Assembly (NCBI RefSeq): GCF_002210165.1
Contig: NZ_AQQP01000009.1
Location: 124,001 to 188,000, forward strand
Origin: Phaeobacter sp. 22II1-1F12B
GTDB taxonomy: Bacteria > Pseudomonadota > Alphaproteobacteria > Rhodobacterales > Rhodobacteraceae
Direction of reading: 5' to 3'
Length of the DNA: 64,000 nt
Numbering within the stretch: position 1 is the first letter of the stretch; the number at the start of each line of letters is the position of its first letter. The position numbers and the translations under genes were made by a program. Below the pieces are notes generated by a model. It worked only from the letters and a program-made list of their open reading frames with translations, was not told where the DNA came from and made no database searches. Positions 1-12,112 of this stretch are shown here, piece by piece.

Positions 1-1395
1 TGCCTCATCGAAGATATCCAGCGGGATCATCGCGTTCACCGCAATTCGAACCGCATGCGGCGCTCTCGCTTCGCGCGCCACGAATTCTTCTGCTGATCTT
101 ATCTGAACCCCCTGCGCCTCGGCTGCTTGGCAGAATGCGGCTGCGCGCCATCCTTTCGGCAACCTCAACCACAAGAATGGCACTGACTCTCGCCACGTAA
201 GCTCGTAGATGCCAAGATGATTGACCGCTGAGCGAATATATTGATCGAAAGCCCTGCGAACTTTGCCTTCAAGAGCAATCGCTTCGGGATGCATGAGAAG
301 CTTGGCGGTCAGGTCTACAATCGGAGCCGAAAGCCCGAAAAAACTATGATCCGCAGAACGGCGCAGGTTGGCCGACTGCGCCTCCGGCGCCACGGCATAG
401 CCCACACGCAATCCGGGCGTAATCGTTTTTGATAGCGACGAAAGATACCAACCGCGTTCGGGTGCCAGCATGCGATAGCTTGGCACCGGTATCCCCGAGG
501 ATTGATAGCATGCATCCTCCACGATCTGGAGATCCAGCCTCCGCGCAACGTCAACAATCGCTTCGCGCCGCTTTATTGGCGTGAATATACCGGTGGGGTT
601 CTGCACATCCGGAGAGGTGCAGATAACCTGCGCGCCATACGTTCTGGCTGCTTCCTCCAGGGCCTCGGGGATCAAACCGTCCTTGTCCATTGCCACGGGA
701 ACCACGGGCGCCCGCAAGAGATCGGCCGCTCGGCGAAACCCGGGATAGGACAGTTCTTCGACAAGCACGGTTGGGCGCGGCCCACGCAGGATCGATTGCA
801 GGATGATGAGAATCGCGTTCTGTCCCCCGTTGGCCAAAACGATATCATCCTCATCGACACGCCCCAGCCTGACATTATCCAGCCAGTTCAGCACGGCGAT
901 CCGGGCCTGCTCGGACGACGCATGGGAAGGATAGTGCATCAAGCCAGAGGGCGGCTCCTGCGCCACTTCCGCCAGCAGTCTCCGAATGATCCCGGCTTGA
1001 CCCAGTTCAGGAAGCCCTGGCGAAAACAGGCTGACGGGCCATCTGGCTGCAATTGTACCATGCGAACCATGGGGCACGACATCGATCTCGATCGGTGAGA
1101 GGGAATTGTTTTGACCGAAAGGGGCACCATCGTCGGGCAATTCACGTTCGTCATTCCCCGCAACAAATGTTCCGCGCCCGACTTCGGCACGCAAAAGCCC
1201 CTTGTTCGTCAACACCGTGTAGGCTCTTGCGACCGTTCCGGGCGTGATACCCAGTTGATACGCAAGATCGCGCACCGGCGGCAGCTTGTTATCTGCGGCC
1301 AGATCACCCGACCGGATCGATTCAGCAATTGTATCGGCCACAGAAAGGTATTTCGGACCTTTGGTCGGAAGCACTTCGGTGTTAATTGTACTCAA
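1..1395 (-). CDS. MocR-type regulator: GntR wHTH fused to aminotransferase fold (partial, C-terminus off the left edge)
   Basis: Reading the minus strand from a TTG at 1395 gives 465 open codons with no stop up to the window edge. Residues about 10-75 form a GntR winged helix (VADTIAESIRSGDLA, LGITPGTVARAYTVL). The rest is a class I aminotransferase fold with NPTGIF, VEDACYQ and the PLP-lysine motif SLSKTITPGLRVGY (Lys at about residue 323). Such proteins are PLP-sensing transcription factors, often acting on the divergent gene, here a DUF1127 gene. The TTG start is chosen because AAGGAA lies 7-8 bases upstream and no ATG or GTG fits better. A TTGTA/TACAA palindrome covers the start codon, which suggests autorepression. 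Known MocR proteins control vitamin B6, GABA or taurine genes; the ligand here is unknown. Confidence 0.9.
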   Translation of the reverse strand, partial: MSTINTEVLPTKGPKYLSVADTIAESIRSGDLAADNKLPPVRDLAYQLGITPGTVARAYTVLTNKGLLRAEVGRGTFVAGNDERELPDDGAPFGQNNSLSPIEIDVVPHGSHGTIAARWPVSLFSPGLPELGQAGIIRRLLAEVAQEPPSGLMHYPSHASSEQARIAVLNWLDNVRLGRVDEDDIVLANGGQNAILIILQSILRGPRPTVLVEELSYPGFRRAADLLRAPVVPVAMDKDGLIPEALEEAARTYGAQVICTSPDVQNPTGIFTPIKRREAIVDVARRLDLQIVEDACYQSSGIPVPSYRMLAPERGWYLSSLSKTITPGLRVGYAVAPEAQSANLRRSADHSFFGLSAPIVDLTAKLLMHPEAIALEGKVRRAFDQYIRSAVNHLGIYELTWRESVPFLWLRLPKGWRAAAFCQAAEAQGVQIRSAEEFVAREARAPHAVRIAVNAMIPLDIFDEA

Positions 1396-1473
1396 TACAA
1401 TTCTTCCTTGGACAGCATTCAGGACTTATTGTACCAACATTGGTACTTACAATTTAGATTGTGTCAATACAAT
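1385..1473. promoter_or_regulatory. Operator cluster between mocR-like gene and DUF1127 gene
   Basis: Three related elements lie in the divergent intergenic region. ATTGTA-N5-TACAAT is at 1385-1401. A perfect palindrome GTACCAA-CA-TTGGTAC is at 1431-1446, flanked by TTGTA and TACAA. A third TACAAT is at 1468-1473. The 12-mer TCAATACAATTC occurs at 1392-1403 and again at 1464-1475, 72 bp apart. GntR-family proteins typically bind such short half-sites, so these are the likely operators of the neighbouring MocR-type regulator. Confidence 0.6.
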
Positions 1474-1489
1474 TCGAAAGGAATATCCC

Positions 1490-1717
1490 ATGGCACGAAC
1501 GATACCCGCAGATAACCTGTACATGCTCAGCACGGCGGACCGCCTTCCGCTGATCGCAGCAGTGTTCATTCGCGCGGCCAGTGTCGTTACCGAATGGGAC
1601 CGCCGCAGCCGAACCCGACAGCAACTCAAACATTTGGACAAACATCTTCTGGAGGATATCGGCATCACCGAATCCCAAGCGTTCAAGGAACAGCGAAAGC
1701 GCTTTTACCAGACATAA
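1490..1717 (+). CDS. DUF1127 small protein (75 aa)
   Basis: This 75-residue protein starts at ATG 1490 with AAAGGA 7 bases upstream. Its C-terminal half carries the DUF1127 pattern (W-D-R-R-S-R-T-R-Q-Q-L, then HLLEDIGIT). The family consists of short arginine-rich proteins in proteobacteria. Some members bind RNA or influence RNA turnover and stress or phosphate responses; the role of this one is not known. The gene is divergent from the MocR-type regulator and sits directly behind its putative operators, so it is the likely target. A strong intrinsic terminator follows. In Rhodobacter some DUF1127 genes are followed by CCUCCUCCC-type small RNAs; I looked and see no such motif here. Confidence 0.85.
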   Translation: MARTIPADNLYMLSTADRLPLIAAVFIRAASVVTEWDRRSRTRQQLKHLDKHLLEDIGITESQAFKEQRKRFYQT

Positions 1718-1745
1718 TCTCCCCGTTTTGGCTCAAAACGGAACT

Positions 1746-1772
1746 GGCCGGGACATGCGCCCGGCCCTTTTT
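1746..1772 (+). terminator. Intrinsic terminator after DUF1127 gene
   Basis: A 7-bp GC stem GGCCGGG / CCCGGCC at 1746-1752 and 1760-1766 is followed by CTTTTT. A second perfect hairpin CCGTTTT / AAAACGG (1724-1742) lies just upstream. The T-run overlaps the end of the convergent thioesterase gene. Confidence 0.8.
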
Positions 1773-2190
1773 ATTTCAGCGGTATGGCGTAGGTCAGCGT
1801 GGCCCGCGCTACGATTTCGTCTTCACCGTCCGATTGTAGCAATACATCGCCTACCGCCAGCAACCTACCCAGCTTGAGCAACTTTCCCGTGGCGATCAGA
1901 TCCTTGCCCGCCTTCGGTTTTCGCATGAAATCGATCGAACAATTGGTTGTGACCGTCAGCGCCTGCCGCCCGATCATGCCAAGCACCATTGCATAGACCG
2001 AAACGTCCGCAAGGCTGAACATCGACGGCCCTGAAACCGTACCTCCGGGCCGAAGATGAGAGTCATTCACCAAAAGACGCATCCTGATCGATTTCTCTTC
2101 GAGCTCATCGATGGAAAAACTGTTGCGGACCTGAGGGAATACCTCGTCCAGAAATTCCATCACTTCCGTCTTGTTCAAGATCAGCGCCAT
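1771..2190 (-). CDS. PaaI-type hotdog-fold thioesterase
   Basis: A 139-residue single-domain hotdog protein of the PaaI/YdiI class, predicted to hydrolyse acyl-CoA or aryl-CoA thioesters in the cytoplasm. Visible family marks are H-L-R-P-G-G-T-V-S-G-P near residue 47, the central hotdog helix (FSLADVSVYAMVLG) and a second strand region V-T-T-N-C-S-I-D-F. The length is normal. The start ATG at 2190 lies 57 bp from the divergent crotonase-family gene, so the two acyl-CoA enzymes probably share a control region. The natural substrate cannot be read from the sequence. Confidence 0.85.
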   Translation of the reverse strand: MALILNKTEVMEFLDEVFPQVRNSFSIDELEEKSIRMRLLVNDSHLRPGGTVSGPSMFSLADVSVYAMVLGMIGRQALTVTTNCSIDFMRKPKAGKDLIATGKLLKLGRLLAVGDVLLQSDGEDEIVARATLTYAIPLK

Positions 2191-2247
2191 TCTTTTCCTC
2201 TCCCTCGCTTCGGGCTAGAGTTGGCCGGAACAAGGGGAGAGGGCAAG

Positions 2248-3033
2248 ATGGCAATTCTGGAACGTAACGATATCGATGCGGTCGCGCACCTGCGCATGAA
2301 CGCACCCGAGCGCCTGAACGCATTGTCGGATGAAATGCTGGCTGCGCTTCAGGATACGCTCGACGACCTTAGGGAAGACAAATCCGTCCGCGCTGTCATT
2401 CTTTCGGGTGCGGGCAAGGCTTTTTGTGCAGGTCACGACCTCAAGGAAATGACCGCAGGCCGGCAGTCCGAGGATGGTGGAGCGGCCTATTTCAAGGATC
2501 TCTTTGAGCGCTGCTCACGGGTGATGCAAACGATACCGACCCTGCCCCAGCCCGTCATCGCACAGGTTCATGGAATTGCGACGGCGGCAGGCTGCCAGCT
2601 TGTTGCGACCTGCGATATGGCAATTGCAGCACAAGATACAACGTTCGGCGTAAACGGCGTGAACATCGGCCTTTTCTGCTCGACACCGATGGTTGCCCTT
2701 TCGCGGAATATTTCGCGAAAAAAAGCTTTCGAGATGCTGAGCACAGGCACTTTCCTTAATGCCGATGCGGCAGAATCAGCCGGGCTGATCAATAGATCTG
2801 TGCCCCTCGATCACCTCGCCGATGAAACAGATGAACTGGCCAGAACGATTGCCTCCAAATTAGGAACAGCCGTCAAGATCGGGAAAAGAGCTTTCTATGA
2901 ACAGATACAGATGCCTGTATCACAGGCCTATGAATTCACAGGCAATGTCATGGTGGAAAACATGCTCAATCCCGACACTGAGCAGGGTATTGCTGCGTTT
3001 CTGGAAAAGCGTCCCCCCTCATGGAACCAATAG
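2248..3033 (+). CDS. Crotonase-fold protein, ECHDC3-like (enoyl-CoA hydratase family)
   Basis: This 261-residue protein has the full crotonase fold: FCAGHDLKEM (first oxyanion-hole region, about residue 64) and V-H-G-I-A-T-A-A-G-C-Q (second). ATG 2248 is chosen because GGGGAGAGG precedes it and the alignment-like N-terminus begins there. In canonical enoyl-CoA hydratases two glutamates act in catalysis, in GGGCE and in P-E-x-x-L-G. Here they read A-A-G-C-Q and V-N-G-V-N-I-G, so both are replaced. The G-L-F-C-S-T-P segment resembles the ECHDC3 branch. Ordinary hydration activity is therefore doubtful, although CoA-thioester binding is likely. It is divergent from a thioesterase. Confidence 0.8.
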   Translation: MAILERNDIDAVAHLRMNAPERLNALSDEMLAALQDTLDDLREDKSVRAVILSGAGKAFCAGHDLKEMTAGRQSEDGGAAYFKDLFERCSRVMQTIPTLPQPVIAQVHGIATAAGCQLVATCDMAIAAQDTTFGVNGVNIGLFCSTPMVALSRNISRKKAFEMLSTGTFLNADAAESAGLINRSVPLDHLADETDELARTIASKLGTAVKIGKRAFYEQIQMPVSQAYEFTGNVMVENMLNPDTEQGIAAFLEKRPPSWNQ

Positions 3034-3257
3034 TTTCTGCCAATCCGGGCAATTGTTTCCACCTCTAAGCTTTCCATTTCGACAAGTTTATGGCAAAGGA
3101 GAACAAGTTAATTGTTTATTCCCTTACGGGTCGCCACCGTCAGACGGTCCCTCCAGGCCGGATCCTTCCGGTTGACAGTTCCGACACGGCGACCCCAGGA
3201 ATAACCTTTTCGCCATCCCCATTGCTCTGAACTACCTGCTGCCTTACATGGCATCGC

Positions 3258-4625
3258 ATGAGCAAAATCTTACATATCGTCGGCGGTGGCATGGCCGGGT
3301 CCGAAGCTGCATGGCAGGCGGCCGAAATGGGTGTGGATGTCGTCATCCACGAAATGCGCCCCAAGGTCGAAACTTTCGCGCACAAAACCGGCAATCTGGG
3401 GGAAATGGTTTGCTCCAACTCCTTCCGCTCGGATGATAGCGAACATAATGCCGTCGGCCTGTTGCACTGGGAAATGCGGGCGGCAAATGGCCTGATCATG
3501 ACAACTGCTGACAAGCACCGCCTGCCCGCCGGTGGCGCGTTGGCGGTTGATCGTGATCCTTTTGCCGAGACAGTGACCGAAACCTTGATGTCGCATCCGC
3601 GCATTTCCGTCAGCTACGAAGAAATCGACTCCCTGCCCGATAGCGGCAACTGGATCTTTGCAACCGGCCCGCTGACTTCCACGGCGCTCGGTCACGCGAT
3701 CCAGGCAGAAACAGGGTCCGAGGCGCTCGCATTTTTCGACGCCATTGCGCCTATCGTATATTTCGAAAGCATCGATATGTCCCGTGCATGGATGCAATCG
3801 CGCTATGACAAAGGCGAGACCGAAGAAGAACGTACTGCTTACCTGAACTGCCCAATGGACCGCGAGCAATACGAGGCGTTCATCGACGCACTTCTTGCGG
3901 CGGATAAGACAGAGTTCCACGAAGGCGAAACCGCCGGTTATTTCGACGGGTGCCTACCGATCGAGGTCATGGCCGAACGCGGCCGTGAAACGCTTCGCCA
4001 TGGGCCGATGAAACCCGTAGGCCTCACCAACCCGCATCAGCCCGACGTCAAGGCCCACGCCGTTGTGCAGCTTCGTCGCGACAATGCGCTCGGGACGCTT
4101 TACAATATCGTCGGCTTCCAGACCAAAATGAAGTACGGCGCGCAAACCGATGTTTTCCGTATGATTCCCGGGTTAGAAAACGCAAGCTTTGCACGGCTCG
4201 GCGGCATTCACCGGAACACTTTCCTTAATTCGCCGACCCTTCTCGACTCGCAGATGCGGCTGAAGACAAAGCCTAACCTTCGCTTTGCCGGCCAGATCAC
4301 CGGCGTCGAAGGCTATGTCGAAAGCGCGGCGATGGGGCTGCTTGCAGGTCGTATGGCTGCGGGCGAGATCCTTGGCCGCCCGGTCGAAACACCGGCTCCG
4401 ACAACAGCCATGGGTGCCTTGATCACCCACATCACCGGCGGGGCCGATGCAAAAACCTTTCAGCCGATGAACGTCAATTTTGGCCTGTTCCCCCCTGTTG
4501 ACGGCCTCAAGGGCGGGCGTCGCGGACGCAAGGACCGGTACAAGGCCTACACGGACCGGGCCAAGGCCGACTGGAAGACCTGGCTGGCCCAATTCGAAAA
4601 CGCAGAAATGACGGCAACCTCATGA
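3258..4625 (+). CDS. trmFO: Methylenetetrahydrofolate--tRNA-(uracil-5-)-methyltransferase TrmFO
   Basis: A 455-residue FAD/folate enzyme that makes 5-methyluridine at position 54 in the T-loop of tRNAs. The N-terminus has the dinucleotide-binding motif [10 protein letters not shown], followed by [17 protein letters not shown] with the conserved Cys at residue 52 and later F-D-G-C-L-P-I-E-V with the second conserved Cys. The length matches the family. The 224-bp upstream gap shows no clear gene. The stop overlaps the start of the next small gene as ATGA, so the two are translationally coupled. Confidence 0.96.
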   Translation: MSKILHIVGGGMAGSEAAWQAAEMGVDVVIHEMRPKVETFAHKTGNLGEMVCSNSFRSDDSEHNAVGLLHWEMRAANGLIMTTADKHRLPAGGALAVDRDPFAETVTETLMSHPRISVSYEEIDSLPDSGNWIFATGPLTSTALGHAIQAETGSEALAFFDAIAPIVYFESIDMSRAWMQSRYDKGETEEERTAYLNCPMDREQYEAFIDALLAADKTEFHEGETAGYFDGCLPIEVMAERGRETLRHGPMKPVGLTNPHQPDVKAHAVVQLRRDNALGTLYNIVGFQTKMKYGAQTDVFRMIPGLENASFARLGGIHRNTFLNSPTLLDSQMRLKTKPNLRFAGQITGVEGYVESAAMGLLAGRMAAGEILGRPVETPAPTTAMGALITHITGGADAKTFQPMNVNFGLFPPVDGLKGGRRGRKDRYKAYTDRAKADWKTWLAQFENAEMTATS

Positions 4626-4831
4626 ACTACGTTCTCGCACTCTTTCTTCCGCCCCTGTCGATCCTGCTGACCGGCCGCCTGTTTGTCGCGATCATCGTTT
4701 TCATCATCTGGATTCCGGCGATCATTTTCTCGGGCGGGCTGACCCATCCGATGTTCATCGTTCTGGCGTGGATTCTCATCTATCAGGCCCGTCAGGACCG
4801 GCAGCTGCGCAACTTTTCCCGCCGCGACTGA
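4622..4831 (+). CDS. Small membrane protein, YqaE/Pmp3-like
   Basis: This 69-residue protein has two hydrophobic helices separated by a short turn (about residues 5-17 and 20-36, with a third hydrophobic run at 42-54). The [10 protein letters not shown] start followed by I-I-W-I-P-A-I-I resembles the YqaE/Pmp3 family of small proteolipids linked to membrane potential and stress. The tail is charged and probably cytoplasmic. It overlaps trmFO by ATGA and ends 5 bp before gluQ, so it lies in a trmFO-small gene-gluQ operon. The family call is tentative. Confidence 0.6.
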   Translation: MNYVLALFLPPLSILLTGRLFVAIIVFIIWIPAIIFSGGLTHPMFIVLAWILIYQARQDRQLRNFSRRD

Positions 4832-4836
4832 CGTTC

Positions 4837-5691
4837 ATGCGGTGCCGTTTTGCGCCTTCGCCGACCGGCCCGCTTCATCTGGGTCATGCCTATTCGGCGA
4901 TCATCGCTTACGACCTCGCCAAAGAACGCTCCGGCACGTTCCTCCTGCGTATCGAAGACATCGACAGGTCGCGCGCCCGTCCGGAGTGGGAGCAGCAAAT
5001 CTATGACGACCTGCACTGGCTGGGGCTCGAGTGGCCCCTGCCCGTCATGCGCCAGTCCGACCGGATCGCCGCTTATGACAAAGCCCTCGACGAACTCTGG
5101 AACCAGGGTTTGCTGTATCCCTGCACCTGTAGCCGCCGTGACATTAAGGAAGCGATCTCCGCGCCTCAGGAAGGTGGCGCATCCATTGGCCCCGACGGTC
5201 CCGTCTACCCGGGCACCTGCCGTCCGGCACATGCGCCAGAAGGACCAAGACCCAAGGAGGCGAATCTCCGTTTGAACATGCGACTTGCCCTAAAGACTCT
5301 CTCGCACCCAACCACCTTTGAATTCGAAGAGATCGGCCCGGCGCATAAAGGCACGGTACAATTTACCGGCGACGAGTTGATAAACGAAGTTGGCGATATC
5401 GTGGTGGCTCGCCGCGACATGCAGACCTCCTACCACCTTGCCGTGACCGTCGATGACGCCGACCAGAATATCACCCATGTGACCCGTGGCCTCGATCTTT
5501 TCGAGGCCACGAAGATCCACGTGCTACTCCAGCAGTTGCTAGGCTTGCCAGCGCCGGTCTATCTCCACCACGCGCTGATCCGCGATGAGAATGGCAAACG
5601 TCTGGCAAAGCGCGACGATGCGCGCGCGCTTTCTAAATACCGGTCCGAAGGCGTAACACCCGCAGGCGTACGCGAAATGATCGGGCTTTAA
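4837..5691 (+). CDS. gluQ: Glutamyl-Q tRNA(Asp) synthetase
   Basis: A 284-residue truncated glutamyl-tRNA synthetase homologue. It has the class I HIGH-like motif P-L-H-L-G-H near the N-terminus, the zinc-binding cysteines Y-P-C-T-C-S and Y-P-G-T-C-R, and the KMSKS-like K-R-L-A-K-R-D near the end. It lacks the anticodon-binding domain, as expected. The family glutamylates queuosine in the anticodon of tRNA(Asp). ATG 4837 follows the small membrane gene by 5 bp and begins [11 protein letters not shown], the family N-terminus. Its stop overlaps the convergent hisI stop by 3 bp. Confidence 0.95.
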   Translation: MRCRFAPSPTGPLHLGHAYSAIIAYDLAKERSGTFLLRIEDIDRSRARPEWEQQIYDDLHWLGLEWPLPVMRQSDRIAAYDKALDELWNQGLLYPCTCSRRDIKEAISAPQEGGASIGPDGPVYPGTCRPAHAPEGPRPKEANLRLNMRLALKTLSHPTTFEFEEIGPAHKGTVQFTGDELINEVGDIVVARRDMQTSYHLAVTVDDADQNITHVTRGLDLFEATKIHVLLQQLLGLPAPVYLHHALIRDENGKRLAKRDDARALSKYRSEGVTPAGVREMIGL

Positions 5692-6044
5692 CTTTCGGGC
5701 TTCATCAGCTCAACTTCTTCGCCGCCGCGAATAGCCGTATAAAAACAACTGCGCCGATTTGTGTGACACGCTGGCCCGGTCTGCCGCACGATCAGCAAAA
5801 GGCAGTCACGGTCACAGTCGACCCGCATTTCAACAAGTTCCTGCGTGTGCCCCGAGGTTTCGCCCTTGATCCAAAAAGACTGCCGGGACCGCGACCAGTA
5901 TGTAACGCGCCCCGTTTCAAGCGTCGCCGCAACCGCCTCGGCATTCATCCAGGCCATCATGAGGATTTCGCCGTCCGGGTCCTGAGCGATCGCTGGAATC
6001 AAACCTTTTTCGTCATAGGTGAGCGAGTTCGGATCAAAGGGCAT
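5688..6044 (-). CDS. hisI: Phosphoribosyl-AMP cyclohydrolase
   Basis: This 118-residue monofunctional HisI hydrolyses phosphoribosyl-AMP in histidine biosynthesis. The metal-binding region reads V-D-C-D-R-D-C, followed by the conserved [13 protein letters not shown] that supplies zinc cysteines. MAWMN and [10 protein letters not shown] are also typical. The start is set at ATG 6044 (M-P-F-D-P-N); an upstream extension is open but has no family similarity. There is no HisE domain. It is divergent from the IscU-like gene. Confidence 0.95.
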   Translation of the reverse strand: MPFDPNSLTYDEKGLIPAIAQDPDGEILMMAWMNAEAVAATLETGRVTYWSRSRQSFWIKGETSGHTQELVEMRVDCDRDCLLLIVRQTGPACHTNRRSCFYTAIRGGEEVELMKPES

Positions 6045-6111
6045 GGGCAAAAACCTTTTGCATTGGTGATTTGGCTGCCTATGTATGGGGGACAGCCAAG
6101 AAGGAAAAGCC

Positions 6112-6564
6112 ATGTCCGGCGAAACCGACCTGATCAAACTCTACTCTGCCCGGATACTGGCGCTTGCCGCTGACATTCCGCATGCCGAACGGCTCGATGC
6201 GCCGGACGCAAGTGTCAAAAAACGTTCACCGCTTTGTGGCTCGACCGTGACTGTCGATCTTAGCATGGATCAGGGCAAGATCACCAAGTTCGGTCAGGAC
6301 GTGAAGGCCTGCGCACTTGGGCAGGCTTCCGCTTCGGTTGTCGGCGCCGCGATCGTTGGCACGACACGCGAACAGATCGAAACCGCCCGCGATCAACTCC
6401 GGGCTATGCTCAAGACAGATGGTCCCGTTCCGGACGCCCCGTTTGACGGGCTCGAAGTGCTGCTGCCCGCGCGCGAGTACAAGAATCGCCACGCGTCAAT
6501 TCTGCTGGCGCTTGATGCAGCCGCCGAAGCGGCCGCACAGGCTGAACAAGCCTACTGCGCCTGA
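6112..6564 (+). CDS. IscU/NifU-like iron-sulfur cluster assembly scaffold
   Basis: A 150-residue protein with a NifU N-terminal/IscU fold. Two of the three usual cluster-ligand cysteines are visible: P-L-C-G-S near residue 42 and K-A-C-A-L-G near residue 64. The third, normally in an R-x-x-C segment near the end, reads R-H-A-S-I, so it is absent. AAGGAAAAG precedes ATG 6112. There are no isc or suf genes nearby, so this is an orphan scaffold or carrier. The general class is clear; canonical cluster assembly is not, because of the missing ligand. Confidence 0.75.
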   Translation: MSGETDLIKLYSARILALAADIPHAERLDAPDASVKKRSPLCGSTVTVDLSMDQGKITKFGQDVKACALGQASASVVGAAIVGTTREQIETARDQLRAMLKTDGPVPDAPFDGLEVLLPAREYKNRHASILLALDAAAEAAAQAEQAYCA

Positions 6565-6579
6565 TTAACCCGTTTACGC

Positions 6580-6616
6580 AAAAAAACCGCCGCACATCCC
6601 GGGCGGATGGCGGCGG
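6580..6616 (-). terminator. Intrinsic terminator of the small SOS-type transcript
   Basis: On the minus strand the stem CCGCCGC / GCGGCGG (plus-strand 6610-6616 and 6587-6593) is followed by seven T (A-run 6580-6586). It ends transcripts from the 40-residue gene about 160 nt after its stop codon. Confidence 0.85.
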
Positions 6617-6740
6617 CAGGTAATGCGATTCTCACGTGGGATCAGCTATGTACTCGGAAGGGACAGGCAGATTTCCGGTTCAGCCAATACAGGAAGACTT
6701 GGCTGCGTACATGCCGCATGAGAGCGCAGGCAGAGTCCGC

Positions 6741-6863
6741 TCAGATAAGCGTAGGCAGGTGAAGACCGACAACAAGCATGACGACAAGTGCAGACGCTCC
6801 GACCACGTCGGTGATCAGCGTATGACGGCTGCGGGACAGGGTGGACTTGAATTCGTTCAGCAT
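6741..6863 (-). CDS. 40-residue single-span membrane protein, candidate SOS-regulated
   Basis: From ATG 6863 the minus strand encodes 40 residues beginning MLNEFKSTLSRSR and ending H-L-P-T-L-I. A basic amphipathic N-terminus is followed by one hydrophobic helix at about residues 18-38. GGAG lies 7 bases before the ATG, and an intrinsic terminator follows, so it reads as a real mini-gene. Two SOS-like boxes lie 75-110 bp upstream, and ligA-recG is immediately upstream on the same strand. Size, topology and control recall SidA, the 29-residue SOS-induced division inhibitor of Caulobacter, but I see no sequence identity that proves homology. The 160-nt 3' untranslated stretch could also carry a small RNA. 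Confidence 0.7.
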   Translation of the reverse strand: MLNEFKSTLSRSRHTLITDVVGASALVVMLVVGLHLPTLI

Positions 6864-6937
6864 GGCGTGGCTCCGATCTCCAACAGGATTTAACCTAGTG
6901 TTGACCTTTTGTTCTCATTTCGGACATCAAAAGTAAA

Positions 6938-6973
6938 GAACTTTATAAGAACATTAGCGAACTTTATGAGAAT
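6938..6973. promoter_or_regulatory. Tandem LexA-type (SOS) boxes
   Basis: GAAC-TTTATAA-GAAC at 6938-6952 is an exact GAAC-N7-GAAC (GTTC-N7-GTTC on the minus strand), the SOS box established for Rhodobacter and other alphaproteobacteria. A second copy, GAAC-TTTATGA-GAAT at 6959-6973, differs at one half-site base and starts 21 bp further on, two helical turns. A TATAAA that could be a -10 element lies inside the first box on the minus strand. Confidence 0.65.
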
Positions 6974-6980
6974 ACCTGCG

Positions 6981-11257
<4,277 letters not shown>

Positions 11258-11296
11258 TCATCCATCAGAACATCCGCGACCGGCAAGATGCGAAGG

Positions 11297-12013
11297 CTAT
11301 GCACCAACCGCCAGTCTAGTGTTACCCACGCGGTCGGTTTGAGGATCGCGCAGGACATAGCCCCGGCCCCAGACGGTTTCGATATAATTTTCGCCACCTG
11401 TCGCCTTGCTTAGCTTTTTCCGTAACTTGCAGATGAACACGTCAATAATTTTCAGTTCAGGCTCGTCCATTCCGCCATAGAGATGATTTAAGAACATCTC
11501 TTTTGTCAAAGTCGTTCCTTTTCTCAAACTCAGCAGTTCGAGCATCTGGTATTCTTTACCGGTGAGATGAACTGGCTCTCCTTCCACATCCACGGTTTTA
11601 GCGTCCAGATTCACCGAAATTTTCCCAGTGTGAATTACCGACTGGGAATGCCCCTTTGACCGCCGAATAATTGCGTGGATTCTCGCGACAAGCTCTTCGC
11701 GGTGAAAAGGCTTGGTAAGGTAGTCATCAGCGCCAAACCCGAACCCCTTGATCTTGTTTTCCGTATCATCGGCACCGGAAAGGATAAGGATCGGCGTTTC
11801 GATCCGTGACATGCGCAACTGGCGCAGAACTTCATGGCCATTCATATCGGGCAGGTTCAGGTCGAGAAGGATGAGATCGTAATCATACAGTTTGGCAAGA
11901 TCGATACCTTCCTCGCCAAGATCCGTCGCATAGACATTAAGATTCGCATGCGTGAGCATCAATTCTATGCTTTTGGAAGTTGTGGGGTCATCTTCGACCA
12001 ACAATACTCGCAT
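11297..12013 (-). CDS. ctrA: Cell-cycle response regulator CtrA
   Basis: A 238-residue OmpR-type response regulator. The receiver domain has the acidic pair E7-D8-D9 and the phosphoacceptor Asp51 in L-L-D-L-N-L-P-D, with Lys in [10 protein letters not shown]. The DNA-binding winged helix includes the family hallmark [19 protein letters not shown]. CtrA is the alphaproteobacterial master regulator; in Rhodobacteraceae it mainly controls motility and gene transfer agent genes. CtrA-like half-sites lie in the 99-bp region upstream, consistent with autoregulation. The next gene upstream on the same strand encodes SciP, a known CtrA partner. Confidence 0.95.
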   Translation of the reverse strand: MRVLLVEDDPTTSKSIELMLTHANLNVYATDLGEEGIDLAKLYDYDLILLDLNLPDMNGHEVLRQLRMSRIETPILILSGADDTENKIKGFGFGADDYLTKPFHREELVARIHAIIRRSKGHSQSVIHTGKISVNLDAKTVDVEGEPVHLTGKEYQMLELLSLRKGTTLTKEMFLNHLYGGMDEPELKIIDVFICKLRKKLSKATGGENYIETVWGRGYVLRDPQTDRVGNTRLAVGA

Positions 12014-12054
12014 GATCTTAATCTCCGCCTATGTCGTTATTTGCCTCTCCAATA

Positions 12055-12088
12055 TTAACTATAACGAAAATAGTTAATCACAGGTTAC
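12055..12088. promoter_or_regulatory. CtrA-like binding sites upstream of ctrA
   Basis: A perfect 8-bp inverted repeat TTAACTAT-N7-ATAGTTAA spans 12055-12077. TTAA-N7-TTAC at 12074-12088 differs from the CtrA consensus TTAA-N7-TTAA by one base. Both lie 40-75 bp before the ctrA start and after the sciP stop, so they could serve CtrA or SciP-CtrA autoregulation. Confidence 0.5.
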
Positions 12089-12112
12089 TTTTGCTCAGTT
12101 TAACCGGATTAC

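Noticed and set aside
1-1190. Short minus-strand frames suggesting a broken gene
   Set aside because: One continuous frame from TTG 1395 to the window edge encodes an intact MocR-type protein; the short frames are out of phase.
1718-1775. CcsR-type small RNA (CCUCCUCCC motif) after the DUF1127 gene
   Set aside because: The motif is absent; only terminator-like hairpins are present.
6636-6893. 85-residue plus-strand frame between the scaffold gene and recG
   Set aside because: It opposes the 40-residue minus-strand gene, lacks a ribosome site and has composition unlike a protein.
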